In this document: piece by piece, positions 53,088 through 60,406 of the stretch | How the letters are laid out: every line of letters begins with the position of its first letter | Numbering within the stretch: the stretch's first letter is position 1 | DNA from: Caulobacter endophyticus | GTDB taxonomy: Bacteria; Pseudomonadota; Alphaproteobacteria; Caulobacterales; Caulobacteraceae | Reading direction: 5' to 3' | NCBI RefSeq assembly: GCF_029543245.1 | Contig: NZ_JARQWV010000024.1 | Location: 1-64,000, forward strand | Length of the DNA stretch: 64,000 nucleotides | Made by a program: the position numbers and the translations under genes | The notes under the pieces: model-generated | What the model saw: only the letters and a program-made list of their open reading frames with translations | What the model was told of the DNA's origin: nothing | The model's database searches: none

Positions 53088-53990
53088 ATGGACCCAGTCT
53101 CTTCCTGGTCGCGTCGCGGCCTGCTCGTCGCCGCCGGTGCGGCGGGCCTCGTCGGCTGCGGCCGCAAGAAGGACGAACCGGCCGCCAAGGCCGAGGCGCC
53201 CAAGCCCGCCGCCGCCAAGGGCGGGGCGTCCACCCTGGCCGGCGCCGTGGCCGGCGACTGGCGCAGCAGCGCCGACAAGGCCCGCGACGCCTCGCGCCAT
53301 CCGGTGCAGAGCCTGGAGTTCTGGGAGATCCAGCCCGGCCAGACCGTGGTCGAGTTCTGGCCCGGCGCCGGCTGGTATACCGAAATCCTGGCGCCGTTCC
53401 TGGCCTCGACCGGCGGCAAGCTCTATGAGGCCGTGCTGGAGGCGGATCCGGCCGATCCCGCCGCCGCCGACATGGTCGCCGCTTTCCGCCGCAAGCTGGA
53501 GGCCAAGCCCAAGCTCTACGGCAGGGTCGACATCACCACCTTCGGCCGCAACAGCGGTCCGGTCGCGCCGGCCGGAAGCGTCGATCGCGTGCTGTTCCTG
53601 CGCAACCTGCACAACTGGATGGCCGGCGGCATCGCCGAAAAGGCCTTCAAGGACGCCCTGGCGGCGCTGAAGCCCGGCGGAATCCTGGGCGTCGAAGAGC
53701 ATCGCGGCGAGCCCGGCCGCGTGCAGGACGTGCTGGCCGCCGACGGCTATGTGCAGCAGGCCTATGTCGAGCAACTGGCCAAGGAGGCCGGCTTTGTCCT
53801 GGCGGGATCAAGCGAGATCAACGCCAACCCCAAGGACACCAAGGACCATCCGTTCGGGGTCTGGACCCTGCCGCCGACCCGCCTGTCGGCGCCGCGCGGC
53901 GATCCGGCCGAGCCCGACTTCGACCACGCCAAGTACGACGCCATCGGGGAGAGCGACCGCATGACCCTCAAGTTCGTGAAGCCGAAGTGA
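53088..53990 (+). CDS. Lipoprotein-like class I methyltransferase homologue, copy 2
   Basis: A 300-residue paralogue of the preceding protein. The start at ATG 53088 has GGGGG four bases before it. The N-terminus SRRGLLVAAGAAGLVGC has both a twin-arginine-like pair and a lipobox ending at C24. The core shows QPGQTVVEFWPGAGWYTEIL, LRNLHNWM, LAALKPGGILGVEEHRGE, then the shared tail NANPKDTKDHPFGVWTLPP and YDAIGESDRMTLKF. Its TGA overlaps the GTG of the next gene. Confidence 0.75.
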   Translation: MDPVSSWSRRGLLVAAGAAGLVGCGRKKDEPAAKAEAPKPAAAKGGASTLAGAVAGDWRSSADKARDASRHPVQSLEFWEIQPGQTVVEFWPGAGWYTEILAPFLASTGGKLYEAVLEADPADPAAADMVAAFRRKLEAKPKLYGRVDITTFGRNSGPVAPAGSVDRVLFLRNLHNWMAGGIAEKAFKDALAALKPGGILGVEEHRGEPGRVQDVLAADGYVQQAYVEQLAKEAGFVLAGSSEINANPKDTKDHPFGVWTLPPTRLSAPRGDPAEPDFDHAKYDAIGESDRMTLKFVKPK

Positions 53991-54655
53991 GCGCCCGCAT
54001 CGCCCGCCGGGTCCTGGTGGCCGTAGCCCTTACGCTGGTTGCTGGTACGGCCGCCCAGGCCCAGGCCAACAAGACGGCCCCGGCCGACAAGGTCTTCAGC
54101 TATCTGGAAAACTTCCTGAAGGTCCCGGCCCAGGAGCGCTCGCGAACCCGGGTCGCTTTCGCCCTGTCGCGCGACGGCAAGCCGGCGGCCGGCCTCAAGG
54201 CCACCCTGGTCGAGGCCGGCGGCGCGCGCACGCCTCTGCCGATCGGCGGCGATGGCCGCTTCGAGCGCCTGCCGACCCTGGCCCAGTTGCAGGGCGGCTC
54301 GAAGGTCGAGTTCGACGCTCCGGCCGACGCCAAGTTCGGCTCTACCCTGATCATCGAGCCCGTCCTCAAGCCGGCGGCCGAATACGAGGTGGCCGAGCTG
54401 AAGGCCGTGCTCGATTCCACCAACGGCGTCATCGGCAAGGCCGCCGGGCCCATGGCCATGCTGGCCCCCAAGATGACCGGCTTTGGCTTTCCGGGCGCGG
54501 CGAGCGGTGTCGTGGTGGGCGCCGACGGCAAGGTCCAGCCGCTGCCGCTGTCGGGCAAGACGCCGATCCTTCGCCTGGCCGACTTCAAGGGCGCGACCCG
54601 CGTGCGACTGTCCGGAACTCCTGCGCGGGTGGGTTTCATCCAGAGCAAAAAATAG
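53987..54655 (+). CDS. Exported protein of unknown function, coupled to the methyltransferase-like gene
   Basis: A 222-residue protein with a signal peptide (VLVAVALTLVAGTAAQAQ). I recognise no family. The mature part is rich in Gly/Ala/Lys with beta-type patches (TRVAFALSRDGKPAAGLKAT, GKVQPLPLSGKTPILRLADF) and an Ile/Pro-rich middle. It starts at GTG 53987, overlapping the previous stop (GTGA), so it is made with the exported methyltransferase-like protein and may work with it. Confidence 0.6.
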   Translation: MSARIARRVLVAVALTLVAGTAAQAQANKTAPADKVFSYLENFLKVPAQERSRTRVAFALSRDGKPAAGLKATLVEAGGARTPLPIGGDGRFERLPTLAQLQGGSKVEFDAPADAKFGSTLIIEPVLKPAAEYEVAELKAVLDSTNGVIGKAAGPMAMLAPKMTGFGFPGAASGVVVGADGKVQPLPLSGKTPILRLADFKGATRVRLSGTPARVGFIQSKK

Positions 54656-54764
54656 CGTGGAGAGCGTCTGAACGGTGTTTACTTGCGGCCCGGCTCCGGC
54701 CAGGGTGCCCACCAAGTTTTCACGCGCAGAACGCTCAAGCGCAGAAAAGAGGGAGACAGCGTTT

Positions 54765-55073
54765 ATGGCCACGTTGCAGGAAATCACCGACAAGATCAAA
54801 ACCGCCGTTGGCGACGACAGCGGCCTGGGCAAGAGCCTGAAGTTCGACCTGAAGGGCGAAGGCGTCATCCTCATCGACGGCGGCTCGGTCTCGAACGACG
54901 ACGGCCCGGCCGACCTGACCATGACCCTGTCGAAGGAAGACTTCCTGGCCATCGGCGCCGGCTCGCTCGACCCGACCATGGCCGTCATGACCGGCAAGCT
55001 GAAGCTGTCGGACATGGGCGCGGCGATGGCGCTGCAGTCCAAGATGGCGGCGCTGTTCTCGAAGCTCCGCTAA
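54765..55073 (+). CDS. SCP2 sterol-binding-domain protein
   Basis: A 102-residue single-domain protein of the SCP2 lipid-carrier family, with SLKFDLKGEGVILIDGGSVS, DDGPADLTMTLSKEDFLAIG and MTGKLKLSDMGAAMALQSK. It binds fatty acyl or other hydrophobic ligands in the cytoplasm. The ATG has GAGGGAGAC upstream. It is followed after three bases by an alpha/beta hydrolase gene, which suggests shared lipid metabolism. Confidence 0.85.
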   Translation: MATLQEITDKIKTAVGDDSGLGKSLKFDLKGEGVILIDGGSVSNDDGPADLTMTLSKEDFLAIGAGSLDPTMAVMTGKLKLSDMGAAMALQSKMAALFSKLR

Positions 55074-55076
55074 GCC

Positions 55077-56036
55077 ATGGGGGAACCTGCGCCGCTGGTC
55101 TCGATTCCCGAGGCGCCGGTTCCCGACCACGGCCAGGCCGAATGGTTTTCCGGCGCGGATGGGGCGACCCTCCGCGCCGCCCTATTTTCCCCAAGAGAGT
55201 TTTCGCCCAAGGGCGATCCGCGCGGTTCGGTGGTGGTCAGCCCGGGCCGCAGCGAGCCGATCGAGAAGTACTACGAGGTCGTCGACGACCTGCTGGCGCG
55301 GGGCTTCGTCGTCCTGGTGCACGACTGGCGAGGGCAGGGGCTTTCGCACCGGGCTCTGCCCGATCGCCTGAAGGGCCACGCGGCCGGCTTTCACGACTTC
55401 GTCGGCGACTACCAGGCCCTGCTGGCGGCCTTCGAGACGCGCCTGCCCAGGCCCTGGATAGCCCTGGGCCATTCGATGGGCGGCTGCCTGACCAGCCTGG
55501 TCCTGGCCCACGGCGAAACCCGGTTTTCCGCCTGCGTGCTGTCGGCCCCGATGCTGGGGCTGAATACCGGAGGCAAGCCGGCCGCCATGGCCCGCGCCCT
55601 GGCCTGGTTGGCGGCGCGCACGCCGTTGCGCGGCGGCTACGTGCTGGGCGACGTCGGCGACCCGTTCAAGCACGTCTTCCCGCAGGACGCCCTGACCCAC
55701 GACGCGGCCCGCTACGCCCGTCACCAGGCCCAGATCCGCGCCTGTCCCGATATCGCGCTGGGCGGCATCACCTGGGGCTGGACCGATTTCGCGTTCAGCG
55801 CCTGCGAGTGGCTGGTTCGCAGCAAGGGTGTGGAGGCGATCACCATCCCGGTGACCATCGTCGGGGCCGGGGTCGACACCCGCGTCCTGACCTCCGCCCA
55901 GAAGGCCATCGCCGCCCGCATCCCCAAGGGCCGCTACATCGAGATCGAGGACGCCTTCCACGAGATCCTGATCGAGACCGACGACCGCCGGGCCCGGTTC
56001 TGGGCGGCGTTCGACGAGACGGTGGGCATGATCTGA
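55077..56036 (+). CDS. Alpha/beta hydrolase, lysophospholipase/monoacylglycerol lipase (PldB) type
   Basis: A 319-residue serine hydrolase. The nucleophile elbow is GHSMGG (Ser about 133). An Asp lies in GAGVDTRVL and the catalytic His in EDAFHEILIE, completing the triad. VVVSPGRSEPIEKYYEVVDD and VHDWRGQGLSH are typical of the Hydrolase_4 group. It is cotranscribed with the SCP2 gene. Its stop is immediately followed by the second 161-bp mini-element. Confidence 0.85.
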   Translation: MGEPAPLVSIPEAPVPDHGQAEWFSGADGATLRAALFSPREFSPKGDPRGSVVVSPGRSEPIEKYYEVVDDLLARGFVVLVHDWRGQGLSHRALPDRLKGHAAGFHDFVGDYQALLAAFETRLPRPWIALGHSMGGCLTSLVLAHGETRFSACVLSAPMLGLNTGGKPAAMARALAWLAARTPLRGGYVLGDVGDPFKHVFPQDALTHDAARYARHQAQIRACPDIALGGITWGWTDFAFSACEWLVRSKGVEAITIPVTIVGAGVDTRVLTSAQKAIAARIPKGRYIEIEDAFHEILIETDDRRARFWAAFDETVGMI

Positions 56037-56037
56037 T

Positions 56038-56198
56038 CCTTCTCCCCTTGCGGGAGAAGGTGTCGCCGCAGGCGACGGATGAGGGGTCTCTCAGACCTAT
56101 CCGCATCGCCTGGCCGGACTGCTTTTCGCAGCGGCCTTGGTCTTCAACCCCTCATCCGACCTGCTTCGCAGGCCACCTTCTCCCACAAGGGGAGAAGG
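56038..56198. repeat. 161-bp palindromic mini-element, copy 2
   Basis: It begins one base after a stop codon and ends three bases before the hisN stop. The ends are inverted copies of a CCTTCTCCCCTTGCGGGAGA-type hairpin. The left half is almost identical to copy 1 at 34514-34674. The centre differs and carries CTTTTCGCAGCGG and CCTCATCCGACCTGCTTCGC. Confidence 0.8.
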
Positions 56199-56201
56199 AA
56201 A

Positions 56202-57041
56202 TCATTTCGCCGAGCGCTTCAGCGCCACCAGCGCCTCGTCCAGCACGCGCTGGTCGCCGGCGATGGCCATCTGGCCGCCATGCTGGCCGATCGGTGCGCC
56301 GCGCCAGTCGGTGACGACGCCGCCGGCGCCTTCGATCAGGGGGATAGCGGCCTCGACGTCCCAGCTCTTCAGGCCCGCCTCGATGACCATGTCCATCGTG
56401 CCGGCCGCGACCATGGCGTAGGCGTAGGCGTCGCAGCCCAGGCGGGCCAGCTTGGCCGCCGCGCGCACCTGGCGCCAGGCGCCCAGCTCGGCGCCGTCGA
56501 AGCAGGCTTCCGGATCGGTGGTGGCGATGATGGCGTCGGTCAGCACGGCGCAGGGCCGCACGCGCAGGGGCTTTTCAGCTCCGTGGGCGATGAGGCGCGA
56601 GCCTAGGGCGGCCGAGCCGACATAGAGCTCGCCGATATAGGGCTGGCCGATCGAGCCCAGAACGGGACGGCCCTGGTGGCGCAGGCCGATCAGGGTGGTC
56701 CACAGCGGCAGGCCGGAGATGAAGGCGCGCGTGCCGTCGACGGGATCCAGCACCCAGACGAACTCGGCGTCCGGGCGGTCCTCGCCATATTCCTCGCCGA
56801 TCACGCCGTGCTCGGGAAAGCGCTCGGCGATCAGCTTGCGGATGGCCGCTTCGGCGCCACGGTCGGCCTCGGTGACGGGATCGAACGCCGCGTGAGTGTC
56901 GCGCGGCAGGTTCTTGCCGGCGGCCTTGTCCTCCAGCCCGTGGTCGGACCGGAACAGCGGCAGGATCGCTCCTGCAGAAGCGCTGTTGAGCTCGACGATA
57001 AAGGCGTCGAGGGCGGCGAGGCGATCGGCGGAGAGCGTCAT
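56202..57041 (-). CDS. hisN: Inositol monophosphatase-family histidinol-phosphatase (HisN type)
   Basis: A 279-residue Mg-dependent phosphatase. The metal sites are DPVTEADRGAE, GEEYGED, VLDPVDGTRAFISGLPLW and KSWDVEAAIPLIEGAGG. This spacing fits HisN enzymes that carry out the histidinol-phosphate step of histidine biosynthesis in actinobacteria and alphaproteobacteria. The ATG at 57041 has no clear ribosome-binding site. A GTG ten codons upstream (57071) has GGAG at seven bases and may be the real start. Confidence 0.8.
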   Translation of the reverse strand: MTLSADRLAALDAFIVELNSASAGAILPLFRSDHGLEDKAAGKNLPRDTHAAFDPVTEADRGAEAAIRKLIAERFPEHGVIGEEYGEDRPDAEFVWVLDPVDGTRAFISGLPLWTTLIGLRHQGRPVLGSIGQPYIGELYVGSAALGSRLIAHGAEKPLRVRPCAVLTDAIIATTDPEACFDGAELGAWRQVRAAAKLARLGCDAYAYAMVAAGTMDMVIEAGLKSWDVEAAIPLIEGAGGVVTDWRGAPIGQHGGQMAIAGDQRVLDEALVALKRSAK

Positions 57042-57093
57042 GGGGGCAGGCTTTAGCCCGCCTTGGCCCACGACGCTACTCCACGAAAGCAGC

Positions 57094-57486
57094 TCAGGCT
57101 TCGAGCTGCTCGACGCCGTTCAGCGACTTGGCCAGGTCCAGCAGCCGGCGGCGCGGACGCTCGCCCAGCAGGTAGTAGGCCCGGATCAGGTCGATGGTCT
57201 CCTTGCGGGCGAACATCTCGCCGCCTTCGGAGTCGTTGCTGGCGGTCGGCGCGGTGTCGCGCGCGATGGCCGACAGGCCGTCATAGAAGTAGCCGACCGG
57301 CACTTCCAGCGCCTCGGACAGCTGCCACAGGCGGGCGGCCGAGATGCGGTTGGCGCCGCATTCGTACTTCTGGATCTGCTGGAAGCGCACGCCGACGGCG
57401 CCGGCCAGTTGCTGCTGGGTCAGGCCGAGCAGCCGGCGACGGCGGCGAAGGCGCTTGCCCAGGTGAGTGTCGATGTCGTTGCCCAT
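57094..57486 (-). CDS. XRE-family helix-turn-helix regulator
   Basis: A 130-residue protein. The HTH_3 domain (about 8-66) contains LLGLTQQQLAGAVGVRFQQI, QKYECGANRISAARLWQLSE and ALEVPVGYFYDGLS. The C-terminal helical tail (about 90-125) ends with RRRLLDLAKSLNGVEQLEA. This small XRE type is common in alphaproteobacteria. It is divergent from the acyltransferase gene; the palindrome at 57520-57538 is a plausible operator. Confidence 0.85.
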   Translation of the reverse strand: MGNDIDTHLGKRLRRRRRLLGLTQQQLAGAVGVRFQQIQKYECGANRISAARLWQLSEALEVPVGYFYDGLSAIARDTAPTASNDSEGGEMFARKETIDLIRAYYLLGERPRRRLLDLAKSLNGVEQLEA

Positions 57487-57519
57487 GATGTGGACCCTTG
57501 ACCCCCGATGGCTTTTCCC

Positions 57520-57538
57520 CCGTCCCGAAACGGAACGG
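57520..57538. promoter_or_regulatory. Candidate operator of the XRE regulator
   Basis: CCGTCCCG-AAA-CGGAACGG is an inverted repeat matching at 7 of 8 positions per arm, 34-52 bases upstream of the XRE gene start and in the shared divergent region. Confidence 0.35.
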
Positions 57539-57650
57539 TCTGCCCTGACAGCCGCAAGTCGCGCGCCAAGCGAAGCTCGCTCGCCCGATGAGGTCTGGAG
57601 GCCACGGCGCCACAGTTCCGCCTTTGGCCAAGTCGAGCTAGTAAGGGCCG

Positions 57651-58586
57651 ATGTCCGACGCTCGTGTTACCCCCACCCAAGACTTCCTCTGGCGCCTCGA
57701 GGCGTTCGGATACGACCTGTTCATGGGTCTTTTCCGGCTTCTGGGCGTGGATGCGGCCTCGGCCCTGGGCGGGTGGTTCGGGCGCACGTTCGGGCCGCTG
57801 AGCGGCGCCCACAAGGTGGCCGACCGCAATCTGCGCCTGGCTTTCCCGGAAAAGGACGCCGCCTGGCGCGCCGACATGCTGCGCAGGCAGTGGGACGGCC
57901 TGGGGCGGACCTTCGGCGAGTTCCCGCTGATGGACAAGCTCCTGCCCTCCACGGGCCGTGTCGAGGTGGTGAACGCCGAGCGCCTAGCCCAGATCGCCCG
58001 CGACAGCGAGCCGGTGGTGTTCGTTTCGGGCCACCTGTCGAACTGGGAGGTGATGCCGGCGGCGATCGTCGATTCCGGCGTCACCTGCCAGATGACCTAT
58101 CGCGCGGCCAACAACCCCTACATCGACGAGCGTATCAAGAAGAGCCGCTTCCGCTACGGCGTGCGCCTGTTCGCCCCCAAGGGCGGCGACGGCGCGCGCG
58201 AACTGCTCGACGCCATGAAGCGCGGCGAGTCGGTGGCGCTGATGAACGACCAGAAGTTCAACGGCGGGGTCGCGGCTCCGTTCTTCGGCCATGACTCGCG
58301 CACCGCCCCGGGCCCCACGCGCCTGGCCATCCGCTTCGGCACGGTGCTGCAACCGATGTCGGTGCAGCGCACCAAGGGCGCGCATTTCCGCGCCGTGGTC
58401 CACGATCCGATCGTGCCGCCCAGCACCGGCGACCGCACCGCCGACATCGAGGCCGGCGTGCGGATGATCAACGCCTTCATGGAAGACCGCATCCGTGAGC
58501 GTCCGGAGGAGTGGTTCTGGGTCCACCGCCGCTGGCCCAACGAGGTCTATGCGGCGCTGCTGGCGGGTGAGATCCCGACGAACTGA
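57651..58586 (+). CDS. LpxL/HtrB-family lysophospholipid (lipid A) acyltransferase
   Basis: A 311-residue membrane-associated acyltransferase. The HX4E motif is HLSNWE (H128, E133). NLRLAFPEKD, LMNDQKFNGGVAAPFFG and RPEEWFWVHRRWP near the C-terminus are typical of the LpxL/LpxM family, which adds secondary acyl chains to lipid A. The hydrophobic N-terminal segment (about 12-32) anchors it to the inner membrane. The ATG at 57651 has AAGGG upstream. Confidence 0.85.
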   Translation: MSDARVTPTQDFLWRLEAFGYDLFMGLFRLLGVDAASALGGWFGRTFGPLSGAHKVADRNLRLAFPEKDAAWRADMLRRQWDGLGRTFGEFPLMDKLLPSTGRVEVVNAERLAQIARDSEPVVFVSGHLSNWEVMPAAIVDSGVTCQMTYRAANNPYIDERIKKSRFRYGVRLFAPKGGDGARELLDAMKRGESVALMNDQKFNGGVAAPFFGHDSRTAPGPTRLAIRFGTVLQPMSVQRTKGAHFRAVVHDPIVPPSTGDRTADIEAGVRMINAFMEDRIRERPEEWFWVHRRWPNEVYAALLAGEIPTN

Positions 58587-58601
58587 GACGTGGTGCGTCT
58601 T

Positions 58602-58684
58602 CCTCGCCCTTCGACGGGCTCAGGGTGAGGAAGAAGGTGGGCGTCGTAGTCGAAACCTCATCCTGAGCCTGTCGAAGGACGAGG
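58602..58684. repeat. Intergenic inverted repeat (CTTCGACAGGCTCAGG family)
   Basis: Two 29-bp arms (58602-58630 and 58656-58684) are imperfect inverted copies. The right arm reads CCTCATCCTGAGCCTGTCGA followed by AGGACGAGG. This sequence type is widespread in intergenic DNA of alphaproteobacteria. It lies between convergent genes and could act as a terminator-like hairpin. Confidence 0.8.
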
Positions 58685-58693
58685 TTTCGCCCC

Positions 58694-59200
58694 CTAAAGC
58701 TCGATCGCGCCCTTGTCCGTCCCGCGGCGGAACGGGCCGCCGTAGTGCGGGTCCTGGCGGCGGCGGCGGCAGGGGCCGAAATAGTCGGCGCTGCGGATGA
58801 ACGGCCGCGGCTTGAAGATCACCATATCGATGCGGTCTAGTAGCGAGCGGGCCGTGACCGGCTTGACGACGATCTCGGTGACGCCGGCGTCGCGCGCCTC
58901 GAACACCCGGTGCCGCTCGGCAAAGCCGGTCAGCATGATGATCGGCAGGAACGGGTCGGGGCTGTCGGGCGAATTGCGCACCAGCTGGGTGAACTGCACC
59001 CCGTCCAGCGGCGACATCTTGAAGTCGACGATGGCGATGTCGATCTGGCGGTCCTTGAGGATCTGAAGGCCCTCGGCGCCGTCGATCGCCTCGTGCACGT
59101 GGCGCACGCCGACCCCCTTCAGGATCGTGCTGACGATCGCCCGCATGTGGTGGTTGTCGTCCACCAGGAGGAAACGGAGCTTGTCGAGCACCGCGGACAT
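58694..59200 (-). CDS. Single-domain response regulator with basic C-terminal tail
   Basis: A 168-residue CheY-like receiver. VDDNHHM gives the acidic pocket, D59 in AIVDFKM is the phospho-acceptor, the switch Thr is in MLTGFA, and the conserved Lys is in VVKPV. The tail after about residue 128 contains FGPCRRRRQDPHYGGPFRR, a conserved-type arginine-rich end seen in alphaproteobacterial stand-alone receivers. No kinase is adjacent. Confidence 0.85.
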   Translation of the reverse strand: MSAVLDKLRFLLVDDNHHMRAIVSTILKGVGVRHVHEAIDGAEGLQILKDRQIDIAIVDFKMSPLDGVQFTQLVRNSPDSPDPFLPIIMLTGFAERHRVFEARDAGVTEIVVKPVTARSLLDRIDMVIFKPRPFIRSADYFGPCRRRRQDPHYGGPFRRGTDKGAIEL

Positions 59201-59306
59201 GCGGGATTACGCCTCATACGCGAATTTCAAAAGCGGGGCTGGGGATAACCATAACCACGAGGACCTGTCGATAGGGGGTGTCCCGAAATGGTCAAGTTTG
59301 ATCTCA

Positions 59307-60164
59307 TCACTGTCGCATTCCTGCGTCAGCAACCCATAGGCTGGGATCCAGGTTGCGGTCACGCCATTTCAGGCGCCAGCACAGGTGCGGACCCGTGGCG
59401 CGGCCTTCCTTGCCGACGGCGCCGATGAGCTGGCCCTGGGTCAGGCGCTGGCCGGCGGCGACGTCCACGCGCGAAAGGTGCAGATAGGCGCTGATCAGGC
59501 CCTGGCCGTGGTCGATCAGGATCAGGCCGCCCTCGAAGTGCAGGCCGGTCTCGGCGAAGGTGACGACGCCAGCGGCGGGCGCGACCACGGGCGTTCCCGC
59601 CGGCGCGGCCAGGTCGACGCCGTAGTGCGGACGCTTGGGCTCGCCGTTGAGGATCCGCTGGCCGCCGAACCGCGACGAGCGGCGCGTGGCCTTCACGGGC
59701 CAGATGAAGCCGGTGCGGAAGAAGTCGCCGTCGGCGCGGCTGGAAAAGCCCGCGGCCTTGCGCGCCCCCTCGGCGGCGATGCGGGCCAAAAGGACCGGGT
59801 CCTCCGGCGAGACCTGCGATGGCGGCAGGCCGTCGATGCGCTGGATGTCGAAGGTCCCCGGCGCGATCGCCACGCGGTGGCTGGCCGAGCCGTCCGGCGT
59901 CTGGACGGTGATCTCGGCGCTGGGCGGGGCGTCGCGGTCGAAGCCGACCACGAACCAGCCGTCGGCCGAGGCCTGGGTGGCGGGGACGCCGTCGATAAGA
60001 ACCTCGGCGCGGGACGCGGTGCGGCCCAGGACGTAGCCGCCTTGTTCGAGACGGCCGCTTAGGGTCAGTCCCGGCGCCGCGGCGCCGGCGGGGAAGGCGA
60101 GGGGAGCGACGCCGCAGCTCAGGGCGGCGAGAAGCGCCCGTCTACTCAGAGGCCAGGGATTCAG
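59307..60164 (-). CDS. M23-family (LytM) peptidoglycan endopeptidase-type protein with apparent CTG start
   Basis: A 285-residue exported protein. The signal is LSRRALLAALSCGVAPLAFP. A central beta-domain precedes the M23 domain with FGGQRILNGEPKRPHYGVDL, APAAGVVTFAE and the HGQGLISAYLHLS and GPHLCWRL motifs. No ATG, GTG or TTG occurs in frame from well upstream until deep inside the mature protein. The only sensible start is CTG at 60164-60162, which overlaps the DUF2093 stop as CTGA and has AGGAG eight bases upstream. M23 proteins cut peptide crosslinks or activate amidases. Confidence 0.8.
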   Translation of the reverse strand: MNPWPLSRRALLAALSCGVAPLAFPAGAAAPGLTLSGRLEQGGYVLGRTASRAEVLIDGVPATQASADGWFVVGFDRDAPPSAEITVQTPDGSASHRVAIAPGTFDIQRIDGLPPSQVSPEDPVLLARIAAEGARKAAGFSSRADGDFFRTGFIWPVKATRRSSRFGGQRILNGEPKRPHYGVDLAAPAGTPVVAPAAGVVTFAETGLHFEGGLILIDHGQGLISAYLHLSRVDVAAGQRLTQGQLIGAVGKEGRATGPHLCWRLKWRDRNLDPSLWVADAGMRQ

Positions 60165-60379
60165 GCCTTGGTCTCCTGCCAGCGCTTCAGCGCTTCCTTC
60201 GGCGTGGCGTAGGCTTCCTGCAGCTCGGGGCTCCAGTAGCGCAGGGCTTCCAGCGGGATTTTGGCGCCGGTGACGGCGCAGACCACGTACTGGCCGGGCT
60301 GGAGCACGGCGAAGTCGCCGTCGCCATAGTGCAGGACGGCCAGGCCGGATTTTCCGAGGTCGCGATCGTAAGCGTTCAT
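60161..60379 (-). CDS. DUF2093-family protein
   Basis: A 72-residue protein matching the alphaproteobacterial DUF2093 family: AVLHYGDGDFAVLQPGQYVV, CAVTGAKIPLEALRYWSPEL and QEAYATPKEAL. The function is unknown. It lies between xseA and the M23 gene, and its TGA (60163-60161) overlaps the CTG start of the latter, so the peptidase probably depends on its translation. Confidence 0.85.
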   Translation of the reverse strand: MNAYDRDLGKSGLAVLHYGDGDFAVLQPGQYVVCAVTGAKIPLEALRYWSPELQEAYATPKEALKRWQETKA

Positions 60380-60406
60380 GGGACTCTTCTACGCCAATCG
60401 ACGCGT

